Shown piece after piece: positions 17,360 to 26,630 of a stretch of DNA of 35,623 bases. Below the pieces are notes generated by a model. The model did not search any database. It was given only the letters and a program-made list of their open reading frames with translations, and was not told the origin of the DNA. The DNA is from Acidobacteriota bacterium (GTDB lineage Bacteria; Acidobacteriota; Terriglobia; Acidiferrales; UBA7541): positions 12,104 to 47,726 of the forward strand of contig PMES01000100.1 of assembly GCA_003154775.1 (NCBI GenBank), given 5' to 3'. The number at the start of each line of letters is the position of its first letter. Position 1 is the stretch's first letter. The position numbers and the translations under genes were made by a program.

Positions 17360-18253
17360 ATGGACCCCATCACCCTCATCGAATGTCCCCGCGACGCCTG
17401 GCAAGGCCTCCCGGAATTCATTCCCACCGAAACCAAAGTCGCCTACTTGAAAGAATTAATCCTCACCGGCTTCCAACACATCGATGCCGTCAGCTTCGTC
17501 TCCCCCAAACACGTCCAGCAAATGGCCGACAGCGAACAAGTCATCTCTCAACTCCTGGCCTCTCTCCCCCCCAACACCGTCCCTCCCGAAATCATCGGCA
17601 TTGTCGTCAACGAAAAAGGACTTCGCCGCGCCCTAGCCACTCCCGGCGTCACCACCATCGGCTATCCCTACTCCATCTCCGCCTATTTTCGCCGCGCCAA
17701 CGCCAACATGACCCGCTCCGAATCCCGCTCCCTCGTCGAACTCCTCCAGCGCGAAACCAAAGCCGCCAACAAAAATCTCGTCATCTACATTTCCATGGCC
17801 TTCGGCAATCCCTACGACGAACCTTGGGGCCCCGAAATCGTCCAGGACACTCTCGACTGGCTCAAGGACATTCGCGTCAACACCGTCACGCTCGCCGACA
17901 CCGTCGGCACCGCCTCTCCCGATCTAGTCCGCGAGCTCTTCTCTCAAGTCAAAGATCACGTCGCAGGCATCGAACTCGGCGTCCATTTCCATTCTCGCCC
18001 AGACCACGCCGAAGAAAAAATCCTAGCCGCCTACCACGCCGGTTGCCGCCGCTTCGATTCCGCCCTCACCGGACTCGGCGGCTGCCCCTTCGCCGGCGAC
18101 GCTCTCGTCGGCAACATCCCCACCGAATCCGTTCTCTTCGCCCTGGCCAAAGCCGGCGCCACTCCTCCCATCGATCCCGCCAGCCTAACCCGCCTCCTCC
18201 AACTCTCCAACCAAATCCGCACCACCTACTCTCACGAACCCCCTCCCAACTAA
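17360..18253 (+). CDS. mvaB: Hydroxymethylglutaryl-CoA lyase
   Basis: Cleaves HMG-CoA to acetoacetate and acetyl-CoA, the last step of leucine degradation; cytoplasmic TIM barrel. 297 aa from ATG 17360 (an upstream TTG at 17336 is unlikely). Catalytic elements visible: ECPRD (Arg11, Asp12; the usual form is EVGPRD), SFVSPKHVQQMAD, GVHFHSRP (metal ligands His209 and His211), and GLGGCPFA with catalytic Cys242. The Glu normally found in the ExxSFVSPK strand (Glu72 in the human enzyme) is Asp42 here. No good Shine-Dalgarno is seen. The carboxyltransferase at 11.4 kb would supply the preceding part of the pathway; the hydratase between them is absent. Confidence 0.87.
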   Translation: MDPITLIECPRDAWQGLPEFIPTETKVAYLKELILTGFQHIDAVSFVSPKHVQQMADSEQVISQLLASLPPNTVPPEIIGIVVNEKGLRRALATPGVTTIGYPYSISAYFRRANANMTRSESRSLVELLQRETKAANKNLVIYISMAFGNPYDEPWGPEIVQDTLDWLKDIRVNTVTLADTVGTASPDLVRELFSQVKDHVAGIELGVHFHSRPDHAEEKILAAYHAGCRRFDSALTGLGGCPFAGDALVGNIPTESVLFALAKAGATPPIDPASLTRLLQLSNQIRTTYSHEPPPN

Positions 18254-18461
18254 CGTGGCACAGTCACTCCTGACTGTGCTCTTGGGTTCCTCCTCTCCGC
18301 TCTGTCTTTTTCCTTCTCTGTGAACTCTGCGCTCTCTGCGTTCTCAGCGTCGGCGTTCATCCCGACCGGGTCGGGGCGTTATCTTTAATTATCCTTGCCG
18401 TGCGAGAACAGCGGGATCAAGGCACACCCATACCCCTACGCAAAACGCGCGCCTCAACATT
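18254..18461. repeat. Convergent intergenic block: hairpin A, C, F
   Basis: Between the converging lyase and yhaM genes: hairpin A copy 5 (18255-18287) one base after the lyase stop, a C module (CTCTGTGAACTCTGCGCTCT…), the palindrome CCCGACC-G-GGTCGGG (within 18352-18378) and about 80 bp with nothing recognisable. Confidence 0.65.
18255..18287 (+). repeat. REP-like hairpin, GTGG foot (family A copy 5)
   Basis: Perfect stem GCACAGTCA/TGACTGTGC with loop CTCC. It begins one base after the lyase stop codon, so it would lie at the 3' end of that mRNA and could protect or end it. Confidence 0.7.
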
Positions 18462-19454
18462 TTAACTGTTAGGTGGCTTACCGGCCTCGGCCTTCTCTTT
18501 CAAAAACTCTTCCAGCCGCAGAAACTTTCTTCCCAGCGCGCCGCTGTACGCCGACCATTCCGGCTCTCCGGAATCGCTCGCCAACGCCGCCCGCACCGCC
18601 GCCAGCTTGGAATCCAAGTCATCCAAATAATGAAACACCAGCGCTTCGCGGATCATCGGCAATTTCGGCGACCCAAACTCGTACTGCCCGTGATGGCTGA
18701 TCAGGATGTGCTGCACCACCGTCTTCAGGTTCGCCGGGAATCCTTCGATCTCCTCCATCGCCCGGCTTACGGTTTCCAGTTCCATCACGATGTGCCCCAG
18801 CAACTGCCCTTCGGTCGTGTAGCTCACCGCCCGCTCGTAACACAATTCATCCAGCTTGCCCACGTCGTGCAGCATCGCCGCCGTCAGCAGCAGATCCACA
18901 TCGAGTTCGGGATAATGCGCCGCAATCTGCTTCGCCAGCCCGCACAACCCGGCCACGTGCTCCAGCAATCCTCCGAGATACGCGTGGTGCATCACTTTCG
19001 CCGCGGGCGCGCGCTTGTAACGCGCCACCATCTGCGGGTCGCTCAGCACCTGCAAAACCAGCTTCTTCAGCCAGGGATTCTTCATCCCCTCCGCATGACC
19101 CAGCACTTCCTTAAACAGCACCTCCACGTCATACGGTGTGTGCGGCAGAAAATCCGCCAGGTTGATCTCTTCCGGCTTGGCCACGCGGAATTGCAGCAAC
19201 GAAAGCTGCGGCTTGTTGCGGTAGATCTCCACGCGGGCGTTCACCTTCACAAAGTCGTCGCGGTGAACATCCTTGGCGGCGCCTTCGAACTGGTCCCACA
19301 TCCGCGCTTCCACCGTACCGCTGCTGTCGCCCAGTTCCATCCGCAGATACGGCTTGCCCGACGAAGTGTTACGCACCTCTTTCTCGTGCACCAGGAAAAA
19401 CCCGGTGATGGTCTGGTCCGCCGCCAGATCGCGTACCATGGTGCTCTTTGTCAT
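18462..19454 (-). CDS. yhaM: 3'-5' exoribonuclease YhaM-family (OB fold plus HD domain)
   Basis: 330 aa. Residues 1-95 form an OB-fold nucleic-acid-binding domain (TITGFFLVHEKEVR, YLRMELGDSSGTVEARMWDQ). Residues 150-300 form an HD phosphohydrolase domain with metal ligands in HHAYLGGLLEHV, MLHDVGKLDEL (His196-Asp197) and SHHGQYEFGSPKLP (His254/255), exactly the YhaM pattern. Expected role: 3'-5' RNA (or DNA) exonuclease. The start overlaps the stop of the SurA-like gene by 4 bp (ATGA), so the two are co-translated. Usual family length is about 310-330. Confidence 0.9.
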   Translation of the reverse strand: MTKSTMVRDLAADQTITGFFLVHEKEVRNTSSGKPYLRMELGDSSGTVEARMWDQFEGAAKDVHRDDFVKVNARVEIYRNKPQLSLLQFRVAKPEEINLADFLPHTPYDVEVLFKEVLGHAEGMKNPWLKKLVLQVLSDPQMVARYKRAPAAKVMHHAYLGGLLEHVAGLCGLAKQIAAHYPELDVDLLLTAAMLHDVGKLDELCYERAVSYTTEGQLLGHIVMELETVSRAMEEIEGFPANLKTVVQHILISHHGQYEFGSPKLPMIREALVFHYLDDLDSKLAAVRAALASDSGEPEWSAYSGALGRKFLRLEEFLKEKAEAGKPPNS

Positions 19455-20770
19455 TTCGATCCGCTGGACTTGCCGAACAATAAATACTTCTTGTGGTGCT
19501 TCTTCTCTTTCGTGCTTTCCGGCGTTGTGCTCACTTCCTCGATTTCAGAGTTGCCTCCGCCGGTCATCTCCTGGTATCCCGGCTTGATCACCACATAGCT
19601 CTGCTCGCGCAAGGTTTTCAGATAGTCGCGCAGGACCGGCTCCATGCGCTGGTTGTACAAGTGTTCCATGATATCATTTTCCACTTTATCGTATGGCTGC
19701 ACGCCTTCCGTGTAGTGCTCCAGCACCTGCAGGATCAGGAAGCCCTGCTTCGTTTCAATCACGCCGGTCAGCTCGTTCTTTTTCATCACGAAGACTTTGT
19801 CTTCCAGTTCCTTCGCAAGCTCTCCGCGCTTGTATTCCCCAAGATAGCCGCCTTGCTGCGCGGTCTTGCCATCGGAGAAGCGCTTCGCAAGCACGCTGAA
19901 ATCCTCGCCGTCCTTGATTCGTTGGAGGTACGATTCCGCCTTTTTCTTCAGTTCCGGAATCTCCGCCTCCGTCTTCCCTTCCGTGGAAACCTCGAACGCC
20001 TTCAGGGCCACTTCCTCCGGCTTTACGAATTCGGCCTTGTGCTCGTTGTAAACCTTCAGCGCCTCGTCGTGCCCGATGGTGATGTGCGAACCCACCTCCC
20101 GGGAGATCACCTGTTGGGTCAGTATTTTGTTGCGGATATTGTTCTTGAAATCTTCCCAGTTAAATCCCTGGGCGCTCACGGCCTTTTCCAGTTCCTCCAT
20201 ATCCTTCAGGTTGTTTCCGATACGGATCTGGTCGAGTTGCTTCACCACGTCCGTCTCAACGCTGATGGCCAAGTCCTTGCCCCGCTGTTCCAGCAGCGAC
20301 TGGTCAATCAGGTCGCGCAGAGCGCTCTTCTGGCGATCCTCGAGCGCCACTTGCAACTGCTCCGGCGTGCACTTCCCGCTGCACTCCTGCCGCGCGTCCT
20401 CTTCGGCGCTCGCACGGGCTTTGTCCAGTTCGGAGCTCGTTATGATCTCGTTGTTTACCCGCGCGACGATCTCCTCCACCATCTTGCCTTCCGCCGACGC
20501 CGGCTTCGCGGCTGTCGCTGCTGGCCCTGTCACTTTCGTGCCCCCCGGCGCCGTTGTCGCTGTTGGCGTCTCTGGCTTTTTCACCGGCGCGGGTTTCTTT
20601 TCTTCTTCAGGCTCTGGCGCCGCCATCGGCGGCTGTTCCAGTTTCGGCGGGTTCTGTGCCGGTGGCGTTTGCGCCGGTGGATTCTGCGGCGGCGGATTCG
20701 TCGCCGGAGGGTTCTGCCCCAACAACGGCCACGCAAACAGAAGTGCCGCAAACAGTGCTGTTTTCTTCAT
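19451..20770 (-). CDS. Periplasmic SurA/PpiC-type peptidyl-prolyl isomerase
   Basis: Chaperone/isomerase for outer-membrane proteins. 439 aa from ATG 20770 (GGGGAG 5 nt upstream). Residues 1-18 are a signal peptide; residues 19-75 are a very proline-rich tether (NPPATNPPPQNPPAQ…, then E/K/P-rich). The SurA N-terminal-like helical domain follows (about 92-255, beginning VEEIVARVNNEIITSSELDKA). One parvulin (PpiC) domain spans about 265-365 (VALKAFEVSTEG, FSVLAKRFSDGKTAQQGGYLGEYKRGEL, GVIETKQGFLILQVLEH). A Lys-rich tail ends the protein. A Cys pair (ARQECSGKC) in the N-domain could form a disulfide. Order mfd, this gene, yhaM on the minus strand. Confidence 0.9.
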   Translation of the reverse strand: MKKTALFAALLFAWPLLGQNPPATNPPPQNPPAQTPPAQNPPKLEQPPMAAPEPEEEKKPAPVKKPETPTATTAPGGTKVTGPAATAAKPASAEGKMVEEIVARVNNEIITSSELDKARASAEEDARQECSGKCTPEQLQVALEDRQKSALRDLIDQSLLEQRGKDLAISVETDVVKQLDQIRIGNNLKDMEELEKAVSAQGFNWEDFKNNIRNKILTQQVISREVGSHITIGHDEALKVYNEHKAEFVKPEEVALKAFEVSTEGKTEAEIPELKKKAESYLQRIKDGEDFSVLAKRFSDGKTAQQGGYLGEYKRGELAKELEDKVFVMKKNELTGVIETKQGFLILQVLEHYTEGVQPYDKVENDIMEHLYNQRMEPVLRDYLKTLREQSYVVIKPGYQEMTGGGNSEIEEVSTTPESTKEKKHHKKYLLFGKSSGSK

Positions 20771-20868
20771 GAATCTCCCCATTTCTACAGTCTAAAACTC
20801 ATCTCGCCAATGTGCAAATTCGAGAGCGCCCCGGTGACGCGCCCATCTCCCCTGACGCTCCTGCCCCT

Positions 20869-23800
20869 TCATTCCCCCCACAGACCCGCCAGCACACTCC
20901 GCAACGCTCCTGCTACCGCCTCCCCCTTCTGCACTTCCATCCACAACACCCCGCTCGGGTCCAGCTTGATTCCCTTCCGCGACCGCACCACCTTCACCAC
21001 CGCCGCCGGGTCCAACTGCGTTTCCGGATGGAACCTCAGTGTGATCTTGCTTCCCTGCCGCTCCACCGCCGCAATGCGCAGCCGCTCGCTCATGGATTTG
21101 AGCATCGCAAACTCCAGAAGGTTTTCTACCGGCTTGGGCAGTGGCCCAAAACGATCCGCCAGCTCCTTCCCCACGTCCTGCCTCTCCGCTTCCGTCGCCA
21201 CCGACGAAATCCTCTTATACGTCCGCAAACGCAAATTCTCGCTCGGGATATACTCCTCGGGAATCCGCACATCCATCCCCAGGTTGATGGTCGTGCGCAA
21301 TTCCGGCGCCCCCTCTCCTCCCTTCAACTTGGCCACCGCGCGTTCCAGCATCTGCACATACAAATCGAAACCGATTGCCTCGATGTGGCCGTGCTGTTGC
21401 CGCCCCAGCATGTTCCCCGCCCCGCGCAACTCCAGGTCCAGCGCCGCGATCCGGAATCCCGCGCCCAGTTCGCTAAACTCCTTCATCGCCGCCAATCGCC
21501 GCCGCGCAATGTCCGTCAGCGAGCGTTCCGGCGGCACCAGCAAGTACGCATAAGCGCGCTGGTGCGAGCGCCCCACGCGCCCGCGCAATTGGTAGAGTTC
21601 CGCCAGCCCCAGCCGGTCCGCGCGATTGATCAGAATCGTGTTCGCCCGCGGAATGTCCAATCCGTTCTCCACGATCGTCGTCGCCACCAGCACATCCGCT
21701 TCATCGCGAATGAACTTCAGCATCACCTTCTCGAGGTCCTTCTCTCCCATCTGCCCGTGCGCCACCACTACGCGCGCCTTGGGCACCAGCCTCGTCACCA
21801 GGCTGGCCAGCGAATAAATGGACTCCACGCGGTTGTGGATGAAGTACACCTGGCCTTCCCGCGCCAGCTCATTTTCAATCGAGCGCTTCACCACCTCTTC
21901 GTCGAACGACGTCACCACCGTCTGAATCGCCAGCCGGTCACGTGGCGCCGTCTCAATCACGGACATATCGCGTAAGCCCACCAGCGACATGTGCAGCGTG
22001 CGCGGAATCGGCGTGGCCGAAAGCGCCAGCGCGTGCACGTTCTTCCGCATCTCCTTCAATCGCTCTTTGTGCGCCACGCCAAACCGCTGCTCTTCGTCCA
22101 CCACCAGCAATCCCAAATCCTGAAACTTCACATCCTTGGACAGCAGCCGGTGCGTCCCGATCACCACGTCTACTTTTCCCGTTTCCAGATCCGCCAGCAC
22201 GACCTTCTGTTCCGCCCTCGTGCGGAACCTGCTGAGCATTTCGATCCTGGTGGGAAACGCCGCGAAGCGCTGCTTGAACGTCTCGAAGTGCTGGAACGCC
22301 AGCACCGTCGTGGGCGTCAGCACGGCCACCTGCTTGCCGTCCACCACGGCCTTGAACGCCGCGCGCATGGCCACTTCCGTCTTTCCGTAGCCGACGTCCC
22401 CGCACAACAAGCGATCCATTGGCGAAGGCTTTTCCAGGTCGCGTTTGATGTCCGCGATCGCCGTCACCTGGTCCGGTGTCTCCTCAAACTCAAACGTATC
22501 CTCGAATTCCCTTTGCCAGTTGCCGTCCGGCGAAAACGCAAAGCCCTGCGCGGTTTTGCGCTCGGCGTACAGCGTCAGCAACTGGTCCGCCATGTCTTCC
22601 AGCGACTTCCGCACACGCGTTTTGCGCGAAACCCACGCCGTGCCGCCTAATTTGTCTAGCGCCGGCTGCGCGCCTTCCGCTGCACGGTAGCTCTGCACCA
22701 GGTCCATACGTTCCAACGGCACATACAACCGCGCATCGTCCAGGTAACGCAGCAGCATAAACTCGCCGCGCCGCCCCGCCGACTCGATCAGCCGCAAGCC
22801 CTCAAACTGGCCGATGCCGTGGTCCACGTGCACCACATAATCCCCCGGCTTCAATTCCGCGAAATCCCGGAAAAATCCCGACGTGCGGATTTTCCGTCCG
22901 GGGCGTTCCACCGCCGGCGTCACGTCAAACAGGTCCGCGTTGCCGTACAGCGTCAGCTTCGCTTCCGGAAACGCCACGCCTTCCGCAAACGGCGCGCGCA
23001 CCAGCAGCAGCGCCGCCGTTTCCGAAGCGCTTTCCGCCGTGAAGCCCGCCGCCGCTTCTCCCGTTTCTCCCAGCACGTAGGGCACTTCGTACTCGCGGCA
23101 AATGTCGGCGTAACGCTCCAGCTCACCGGTGCTCGCCGCCGTGAGGATCACCGTTCCGCCGCCCGCTAATTGCGCTTTCACGTCGCCCAGGCATGCCACC
23201 ACGTCGCCGTGATACCGCGCGCTGGACCTCGCGATCAGCTCAAACCGTTTGCCTCCGCTCGCCGCCAGACTCAGTTGCTCCAGCTCAATTCGCGAACATT
23301 TCGTAACCGCGCGCTCCCATTCTTCCTCGCTCCAGAAATAATCGTTCACCGTCGGCGCATTCGCCTGCCCGTGCCGCTCGTAATTCGCCGTTGCATCCTC
23401 CAGCAACTTCTTCCCCGCGTCGTGCAGTTTCTCCGGCTCATCCAGAAACACAATCGGCTTCAGCGAGCTCTCCGCAAGCTCCAACAGCGTGCTTCCGCCC
23501 GGCGTTTTGTCCCCGCCAAACCAGCTTCCCGGCTCCCACGCTTCCGCTTCCTCGCTTCCTGGCGCGGGCACGCTCCACTCCGCTAGCGGAAGGATTGTCG
23601 TCTTCACCACCGGCGCGATCGAGCGCTGCGTTCGCGGATCGAATTCGCGCACGCTTTCCACCGTGTCTCCCAACAATTCAATGCGCACCGGCCGCGGCGC
23701 TTCCGGCGAAAACACGTCCACAATCCCGCCGCGCACCGCGAACTGCCCCGGCAATTCCACCATTTCCGTTCGCGCATAACCCGTGCTCGCCAGATGCGTG

Positions 23801-24291
23801 ATCAGCTCCTCGTGCGCCCCCTCGGAATCTTTCGCCAGCGTGCGCGCCAGTGTCAGGTACACGTAAGGATCCTGATATCTCCACAGCGCCGCGGCCATCG
23901 GCGCAATCACCAGCGACACCTCGCCATTCGCCAGCCGGTACAGCGTCGTCGCTCGCCGCTCCAGGATATCCGCGTGCGGCGCTTGCGGATCCCACGGCAA
24001 GCTATCGAACGCCGGCAGCACCGCCACGCCGCCCGTTGACCCGGGGAAAATTTGCGCGAAAAAACGCAGGCTCTCCGCCAACTGCTCCGCGCGGCGGTTG
24101 TTCTCCGTGACAAAAAACGCCGGCCGCCGCAATTCGTGCGTCACGTGCGCCGCCACCAGCGCCTTCGCCACGTCGTGCAATCCCGAAAGCCCTGCCAGCC
24201 CGCCCCCCGCGCGCAGCTCCGCCACCACGCCCTCGATCGAGGCATGGCGTAGCAAACCCTCCAATCGCTCCCTGACTGCCGGTAGTATCAT
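20869..24291 (-). CDS. mfd: Transcription-repair coupling factor Mfd
   Basis: Removes RNA polymerase stalled at DNA lesions and recruits UvrA. 1140 aa, the usual length. In order: UvrB-like N-terminal module (1-350, with VLPAFDSLPWDPQAPH and the FAVRGGIVDVFSP segment), RNA-polymerase-interacting CarD-like domain (about 475-540, DYVVHVDHGIGQFEGL), SF2 translocase with Walker A GDVGYGKTE (631-639) and DEEQ (732-735), motif III SATPIPRTLHMS, helicase C-terminal part with RGRVGRSHQ, and a C-terminal TRCF domain. The start ATG at 24291 has only a weak ribosome site. The stop is 98 bp before the SurA-like gene, so the two may be one operon. Confidence 0.97.
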   Translation of the reverse strand: MILPAVRERLEGLLRHASIEGVVAELRAGGGLAGLSGLHDVAKALVAAHVTHELRRPAFFVTENNRRAEQLAESLRFFAQIFPGSTGGVAVLPAFDSLPWDPQAPHADILERRATTLYRLANGEVSLVIAPMAAALWRYQDPYVYLTLARTLAKDSEGAHEELITHLASTGYARTEMVELPGQFAVRGGIVDVFSPEAPRPVRIELLGDTVESVREFDPRTQRSIAPVVKTTILPLAEWSVPAPGSEEAEAWEPGSWFGGDKTPGGSTLLELAESSLKPIVFLDEPEKLHDAGKKLLEDATANYERHGQANAPTVNDYFWSEEEWERAVTKCSRIELEQLSLAASGGKRFELIARSSARYHGDVVACLGDVKAQLAGGGTVILTAASTGELERYADICREYEVPYVLGETGEAAAGFTAESASETAALLLVRAPFAEGVAFPEAKLTLYGNADLFDVTPAVERPGRKIRTSGFFRDFAELKPGDYVVHVDHGIGQFEGLRLIESAGRRGEFMLLRYLDDARLYVPLERMDLVQSYRAAEGAQPALDKLGGTAWVSRKTRVRKSLEDMADQLLTLYAERKTAQGFAFSPDGNWQREFEDTFEFEETPDQVTAIADIKRDLEKPSPMDRLLCGDVGYGKTEVAMRAAFKAVVDGKQVAVLTPTTVLAFQHFETFKQRFAAFPTRIEMLSRFRTRAEQKVVLADLETGKVDVVIGTHRLLSKDVKFQDLGLLVVDEEQRFGVAHKERLKEMRKNVHALALSATPIPRTLHMSLVGLRDMSVIETAPRDRLAIQTVVTSFDEEVVKRSIENELAREGQVYFIHNRVESIYSLASLVTRLVPKARVVVAHGQMGEKDLEKVMLKFIRDEADVLVATTIVENGLDIPRANTILINRADRLGLAELYQLRGRVGRSHQRAYAYLLVPPERSLTDIARRRLAAMKEFSELGAGFRIAALDLELRGAGNMLGRQQHGHIEAIGFDLYVQMLERAVAKLKGGEGAPELRTTINLGMDVRIPEEYIPSENLRLRTYKRISSVATEAERQDVGKELADRFGPLPKPVENLLEFAMLKSMSERLRIAAVERQGSKITLRFHPETQLDPAAVVKVVRSRKGIKLDPSGVLWMEVQKGEAVAGALRSVLAGLWGE

Positions 24292-24430
24292 TCCGCGATT
24301 TTTCTTTTTTCTCTTACCGGATCTTCCACCCTACCCTGTGCCCTCAAGCAGTTCTAAGTTCCAACTCTCAAGTTTTTAGTCTGGCGTCTTCCTCCGTGAC
24401 CTCTGTGTTCCTCCCTCTGTGAACTCTGTG
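24292..24430. repeat. Intergenic block with D-like and C modules
   Basis: Between the rfaE2-like stop and the mfd start: a T/C-rich stretch, AGTTCCAACTCTCAAG (diverged D), then a C module (CCTCTGTGTTCCTCCCTCTG…, about 24385-24430). Confidence 0.55.
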
Positions 24431-24982
24431 TTACCGTCCTTCTTTCCCGGACTCCCGGATCTTCCTCAGTATCTCCGACGTCGAATACCCTTCCACCACC
24501 TCCCCTCGCACCACCTTTCCTCCCGCCGCCTCTACCTCCTCGCGTCCTACAATCTGATTCCCCGGCCAATCCCCGCCCTTTACCAGCACGTCCGGCAGCA
24601 GCGCCGCGATTACCCGCTGCGGCGTCAGTTCCTCAAAAATCAGCACCGCGTCCACGCATTCCAGGCTCGCCAGAATCTCCGCGCGCTCCTCCGCCGGAAT
24701 CACTGGCCTCCCGGGCCCCTTCAGCCTTCTCACGCCCTCATCGCTGTTCAACCCGACAATCAGCACATCGCCCAACGCGCGCGCCGTTTCCAAGCTTTCG
24801 ATGTGCCCCGGGTGCAGCAGATCGAAACACCCGTTCGTAAACACCACGCGCTTGCCGTTGCGTTTCTCCCTGCCAAACCGCAAAATGATTTCTTCAAGTG
24901 TCAGGACCGCTGGATGCAAAGGCTCACCATGCTCGCTCAACCACGTTGCTGCAGCTCTCTGTGCAAATTGCCAGTCTATCAC
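24431..24982 (-). CDS. rfaE2: D-glycero-beta-D-manno-heptose 1-phosphate adenylyltransferase (RfaE2/HldE C-terminal type)
   Basis: Makes ADP-heptose for lipopolysaccharide inner core (or another ADP-activated sugar). 183 aa, a free-standing nucleotidyltransferase domain with no kinase half. The signature [19 protein letters not shown] (His57, His60 of the HxGH motif) is present, followed by [20 protein letters not shown] and the C-terminal [22 protein letters not shown] and [10 protein letters not shown] motifs, all typical. It lies 38 bp from the divergent hydrolase start and upstream of mfd. A glycerol-3-phosphate cytidylyltransferase is a less likely alternative. Confidence 0.92.
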   Translation of the reverse strand: MIDWQFAQRAAATWLSEHGEPLHPAVLTLEEIILRFGREKRNGKRVVFTNGCFDLLHPGHIESLETARALGDVLIVGLNSDEGVRRLKGPGRPVIPAEERAEILASLECVDAVLIFEELTPQRVIAALLPDVLVKGGDWPGNQIVGREEVEAAGGKVVRGEVVEGYSTSEILRKIRESGKEGR

Positions 24983-25020
24983 GCTCTTTCGCGCCCTCGC
25001 TCCCGGAGGCGGCCCTCGAC

Positions 25021-26541
25021 ATGAAACACAAAAAAGGGCTTCTCGCTGCCACGGGTATTCTTCTTATTCTCCTCGGCGCGGCCCTCACCCTTTATTCCGC
25101 GCGCGGCTTTACCGTGCGCCACTACCTCGTGAACGCCGGCTCCTGCCCGCTCACCATGGACATCGTCCAGAAATCCGGCTTCGTCGAAGATCCCCAGCGC
25201 GGCGCCGTCGTTCTCTTTCACGGCTTGGCCGCCAACAAAATCATCATGTCCTACCTGGCGCGCACCTTCGCGGCGCAAGGCCTCACTGTCTACATCCCCG
25301 ATCTTCCCGGCCACGGCCGCTCCAACGGCCCCTTTTCTCCCGACCAGGCTGAAACCTGCGCGAGTTCCTTTGTGCGCGGCCTCGCCGCACGCGGTTTGAT
25401 TCTTCCGGACCACACCATCCTTGTGGGCCACTCCATGGGCGCCGACATCGCTTTGCGCATCGCGCCCAAAATTCGCCCCGCGGGCGTTATCGCCATTTCC
25501 CCGGCGCCCATGCAGACCGCGCATGGCGTCTCCGCTGAAAACCTTCTCTACCTCATTCCTCCGCCGCTCCAGCCCAACACGCTCATCCTCGTCGGCCAGT
25601 ATGAATTCCCGAGCCTGGTCGGGAACGCCGCCGATCTCGCCGCATCGCACCCGGATCCGACCGTCGAATTCGCCGCGGTCCCCGGAAACTCTCACGTCAG
25701 CGTGCTTTTCTCCACCCTCGTCGCCGCAAAAATCCAGGACTGGACCGCCCGCGTTCTCCACGTTCCCAGCGGCGCCGTCATTCCTTCCCGTGCCAACGTT
25801 CTTGGCTGCCTTTTCGGCCTATGCGGCATCGTGCTCCTTGCTGGCCCGTTTCTCCGCGAAACATTCGGCAGCGATGTTCCCGCAGAGCCACGCTCCAAAT
25901 CCCTTCCTTCTCTCCCGCGACTCTTTCTCGAATTCACCGTCGTCTCGCTCGCCGTGATTTTTCTTCTTCGCTATTGGATGCCGCTTCGTCCCTTGCCCCT
26001 CTATCAGGGCAACTATCTCGCCAGCTTCTTTCTCCTCGTGGGGCTCGCCCTGCTCCTGCTCCATCCCCGGCTAGCCCAGTCGCAATTCTCCGCCAAGCCG
26101 CTCGTGCTTCTCTCCGCGGCATTCACCGCTTTCCTCCTTCATTTCCTCATTACTGGCTGGTTCGACCTCACTCTCTCTTACGCTTGGCTCACCGTCCACC
26201 GCTGGGCGCGATTCCCCGTCATCTTTCTCGCCGTCTTCCTTTTCTTCTTCGCCCTCGAAGCCCTTCTCGGCCCTGCCTGTGACGTCCGCCCGGCCCGCCG
26301 CCTTTCTCTTTCCCTATTGCTCCTTGCCATTGTCTTGCTTGCCCTGGCCTGCGGCGTCTTCTATCTCCACAGCGGCGAAATCCTGCTGGTTCTGCTCGCT
26401 CCGTATTTCGTCCTCGTCCTGTTCCTCATCCGTTTGGGTGCTCAATTGGTTCGTCGCCAGACCGCCTCTCCGGCAGCCGCCGCCCTGTTCGGTGCTATAC
26501 TCCTTGCAGGTTTTTGCCTGGTGCTCTTTCCGTTGTCGTAG
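25021..26541 (+). CDS. Alpha/beta hydrolase fused to a polytopic membrane domain
   Basis: 506 aa from ATG 25021 (GGAGG 11 nt upstream); a longer reading to 24898 would overlap rfaE2 and is unlikely. Residues 1-25 form a membrane anchor. Residues 50-240 are an alpha/beta hydrolase: [10 protein letters not shown] (oxyanion loop, His67-Gly68), [10 protein letters not shown], nucleophile elbow VGHSMGAD (Ser138), and a catalytic His candidate in PGNSHVSVL (His225), with an acid from 195-212. Residues 260-506 hold about eight hydrophobic helices (for example [19 protein letters not shown] and [20 protein letters not shown]). The family is unknown to me as a whole; lipid or ester hydrolysis at the membrane is plausible. 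Predicted in the inner membrane. Confidence 0.83.
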   Translation: MKHKKGLLAATGILLILLGAALTLYSARGFTVRHYLVNAGSCPLTMDIVQKSGFVEDPQRGAVVLFHGLAANKIIMSYLARTFAAQGLTVYIPDLPGHGRSNGPFSPDQAETCASSFVRGLAARGLILPDHTILVGHSMGADIALRIAPKIRPAGVIAISPAPMQTAHGVSAENLLYLIPPPLQPNTLILVGQYEFPSLVGNAADLAASHPDPTVEFAAVPGNSHVSVLFSTLVAAKIQDWTARVLHVPSGAVIPSRANVLGCLFGLCGIVLLAGPFLRETFGSDVPAEPRSKSLPSLPRLFLEFTVVSLAVIFLLRYWMPLRPLPLYQGNYLASFFLLVGLALLLLHPRLAQSQFSAKPLVLLSAAFTAFLLHFLITGWFDLTLSYAWLTVHRWARFPVIFLAVFLFFFALEALLGPACDVRPARRLSLSLLLLAIVLLALACGVFYLHSGEILLVLLAPYFVLVLFLIRLGAQLVRRQTASPAAAALFGAILLAGFCLVLFPLS

Positions 26542-26630
26542 GAGCTACCGGCCGCTCGGTATTTTTGCTATCCTCCCCGCGCTGGAGACGGATGCTTAAG
26601 TTTTTTGCTTCGCCTTGTGTGAATTAACGG

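Noticed and set aside
19493-21553. 686-codon open frame on the plus strand
   Set aside because: Antisense to the SurA-like gene and the end of mfd. Arg/His/Leu-rich translation without family features; an effect of high GC.
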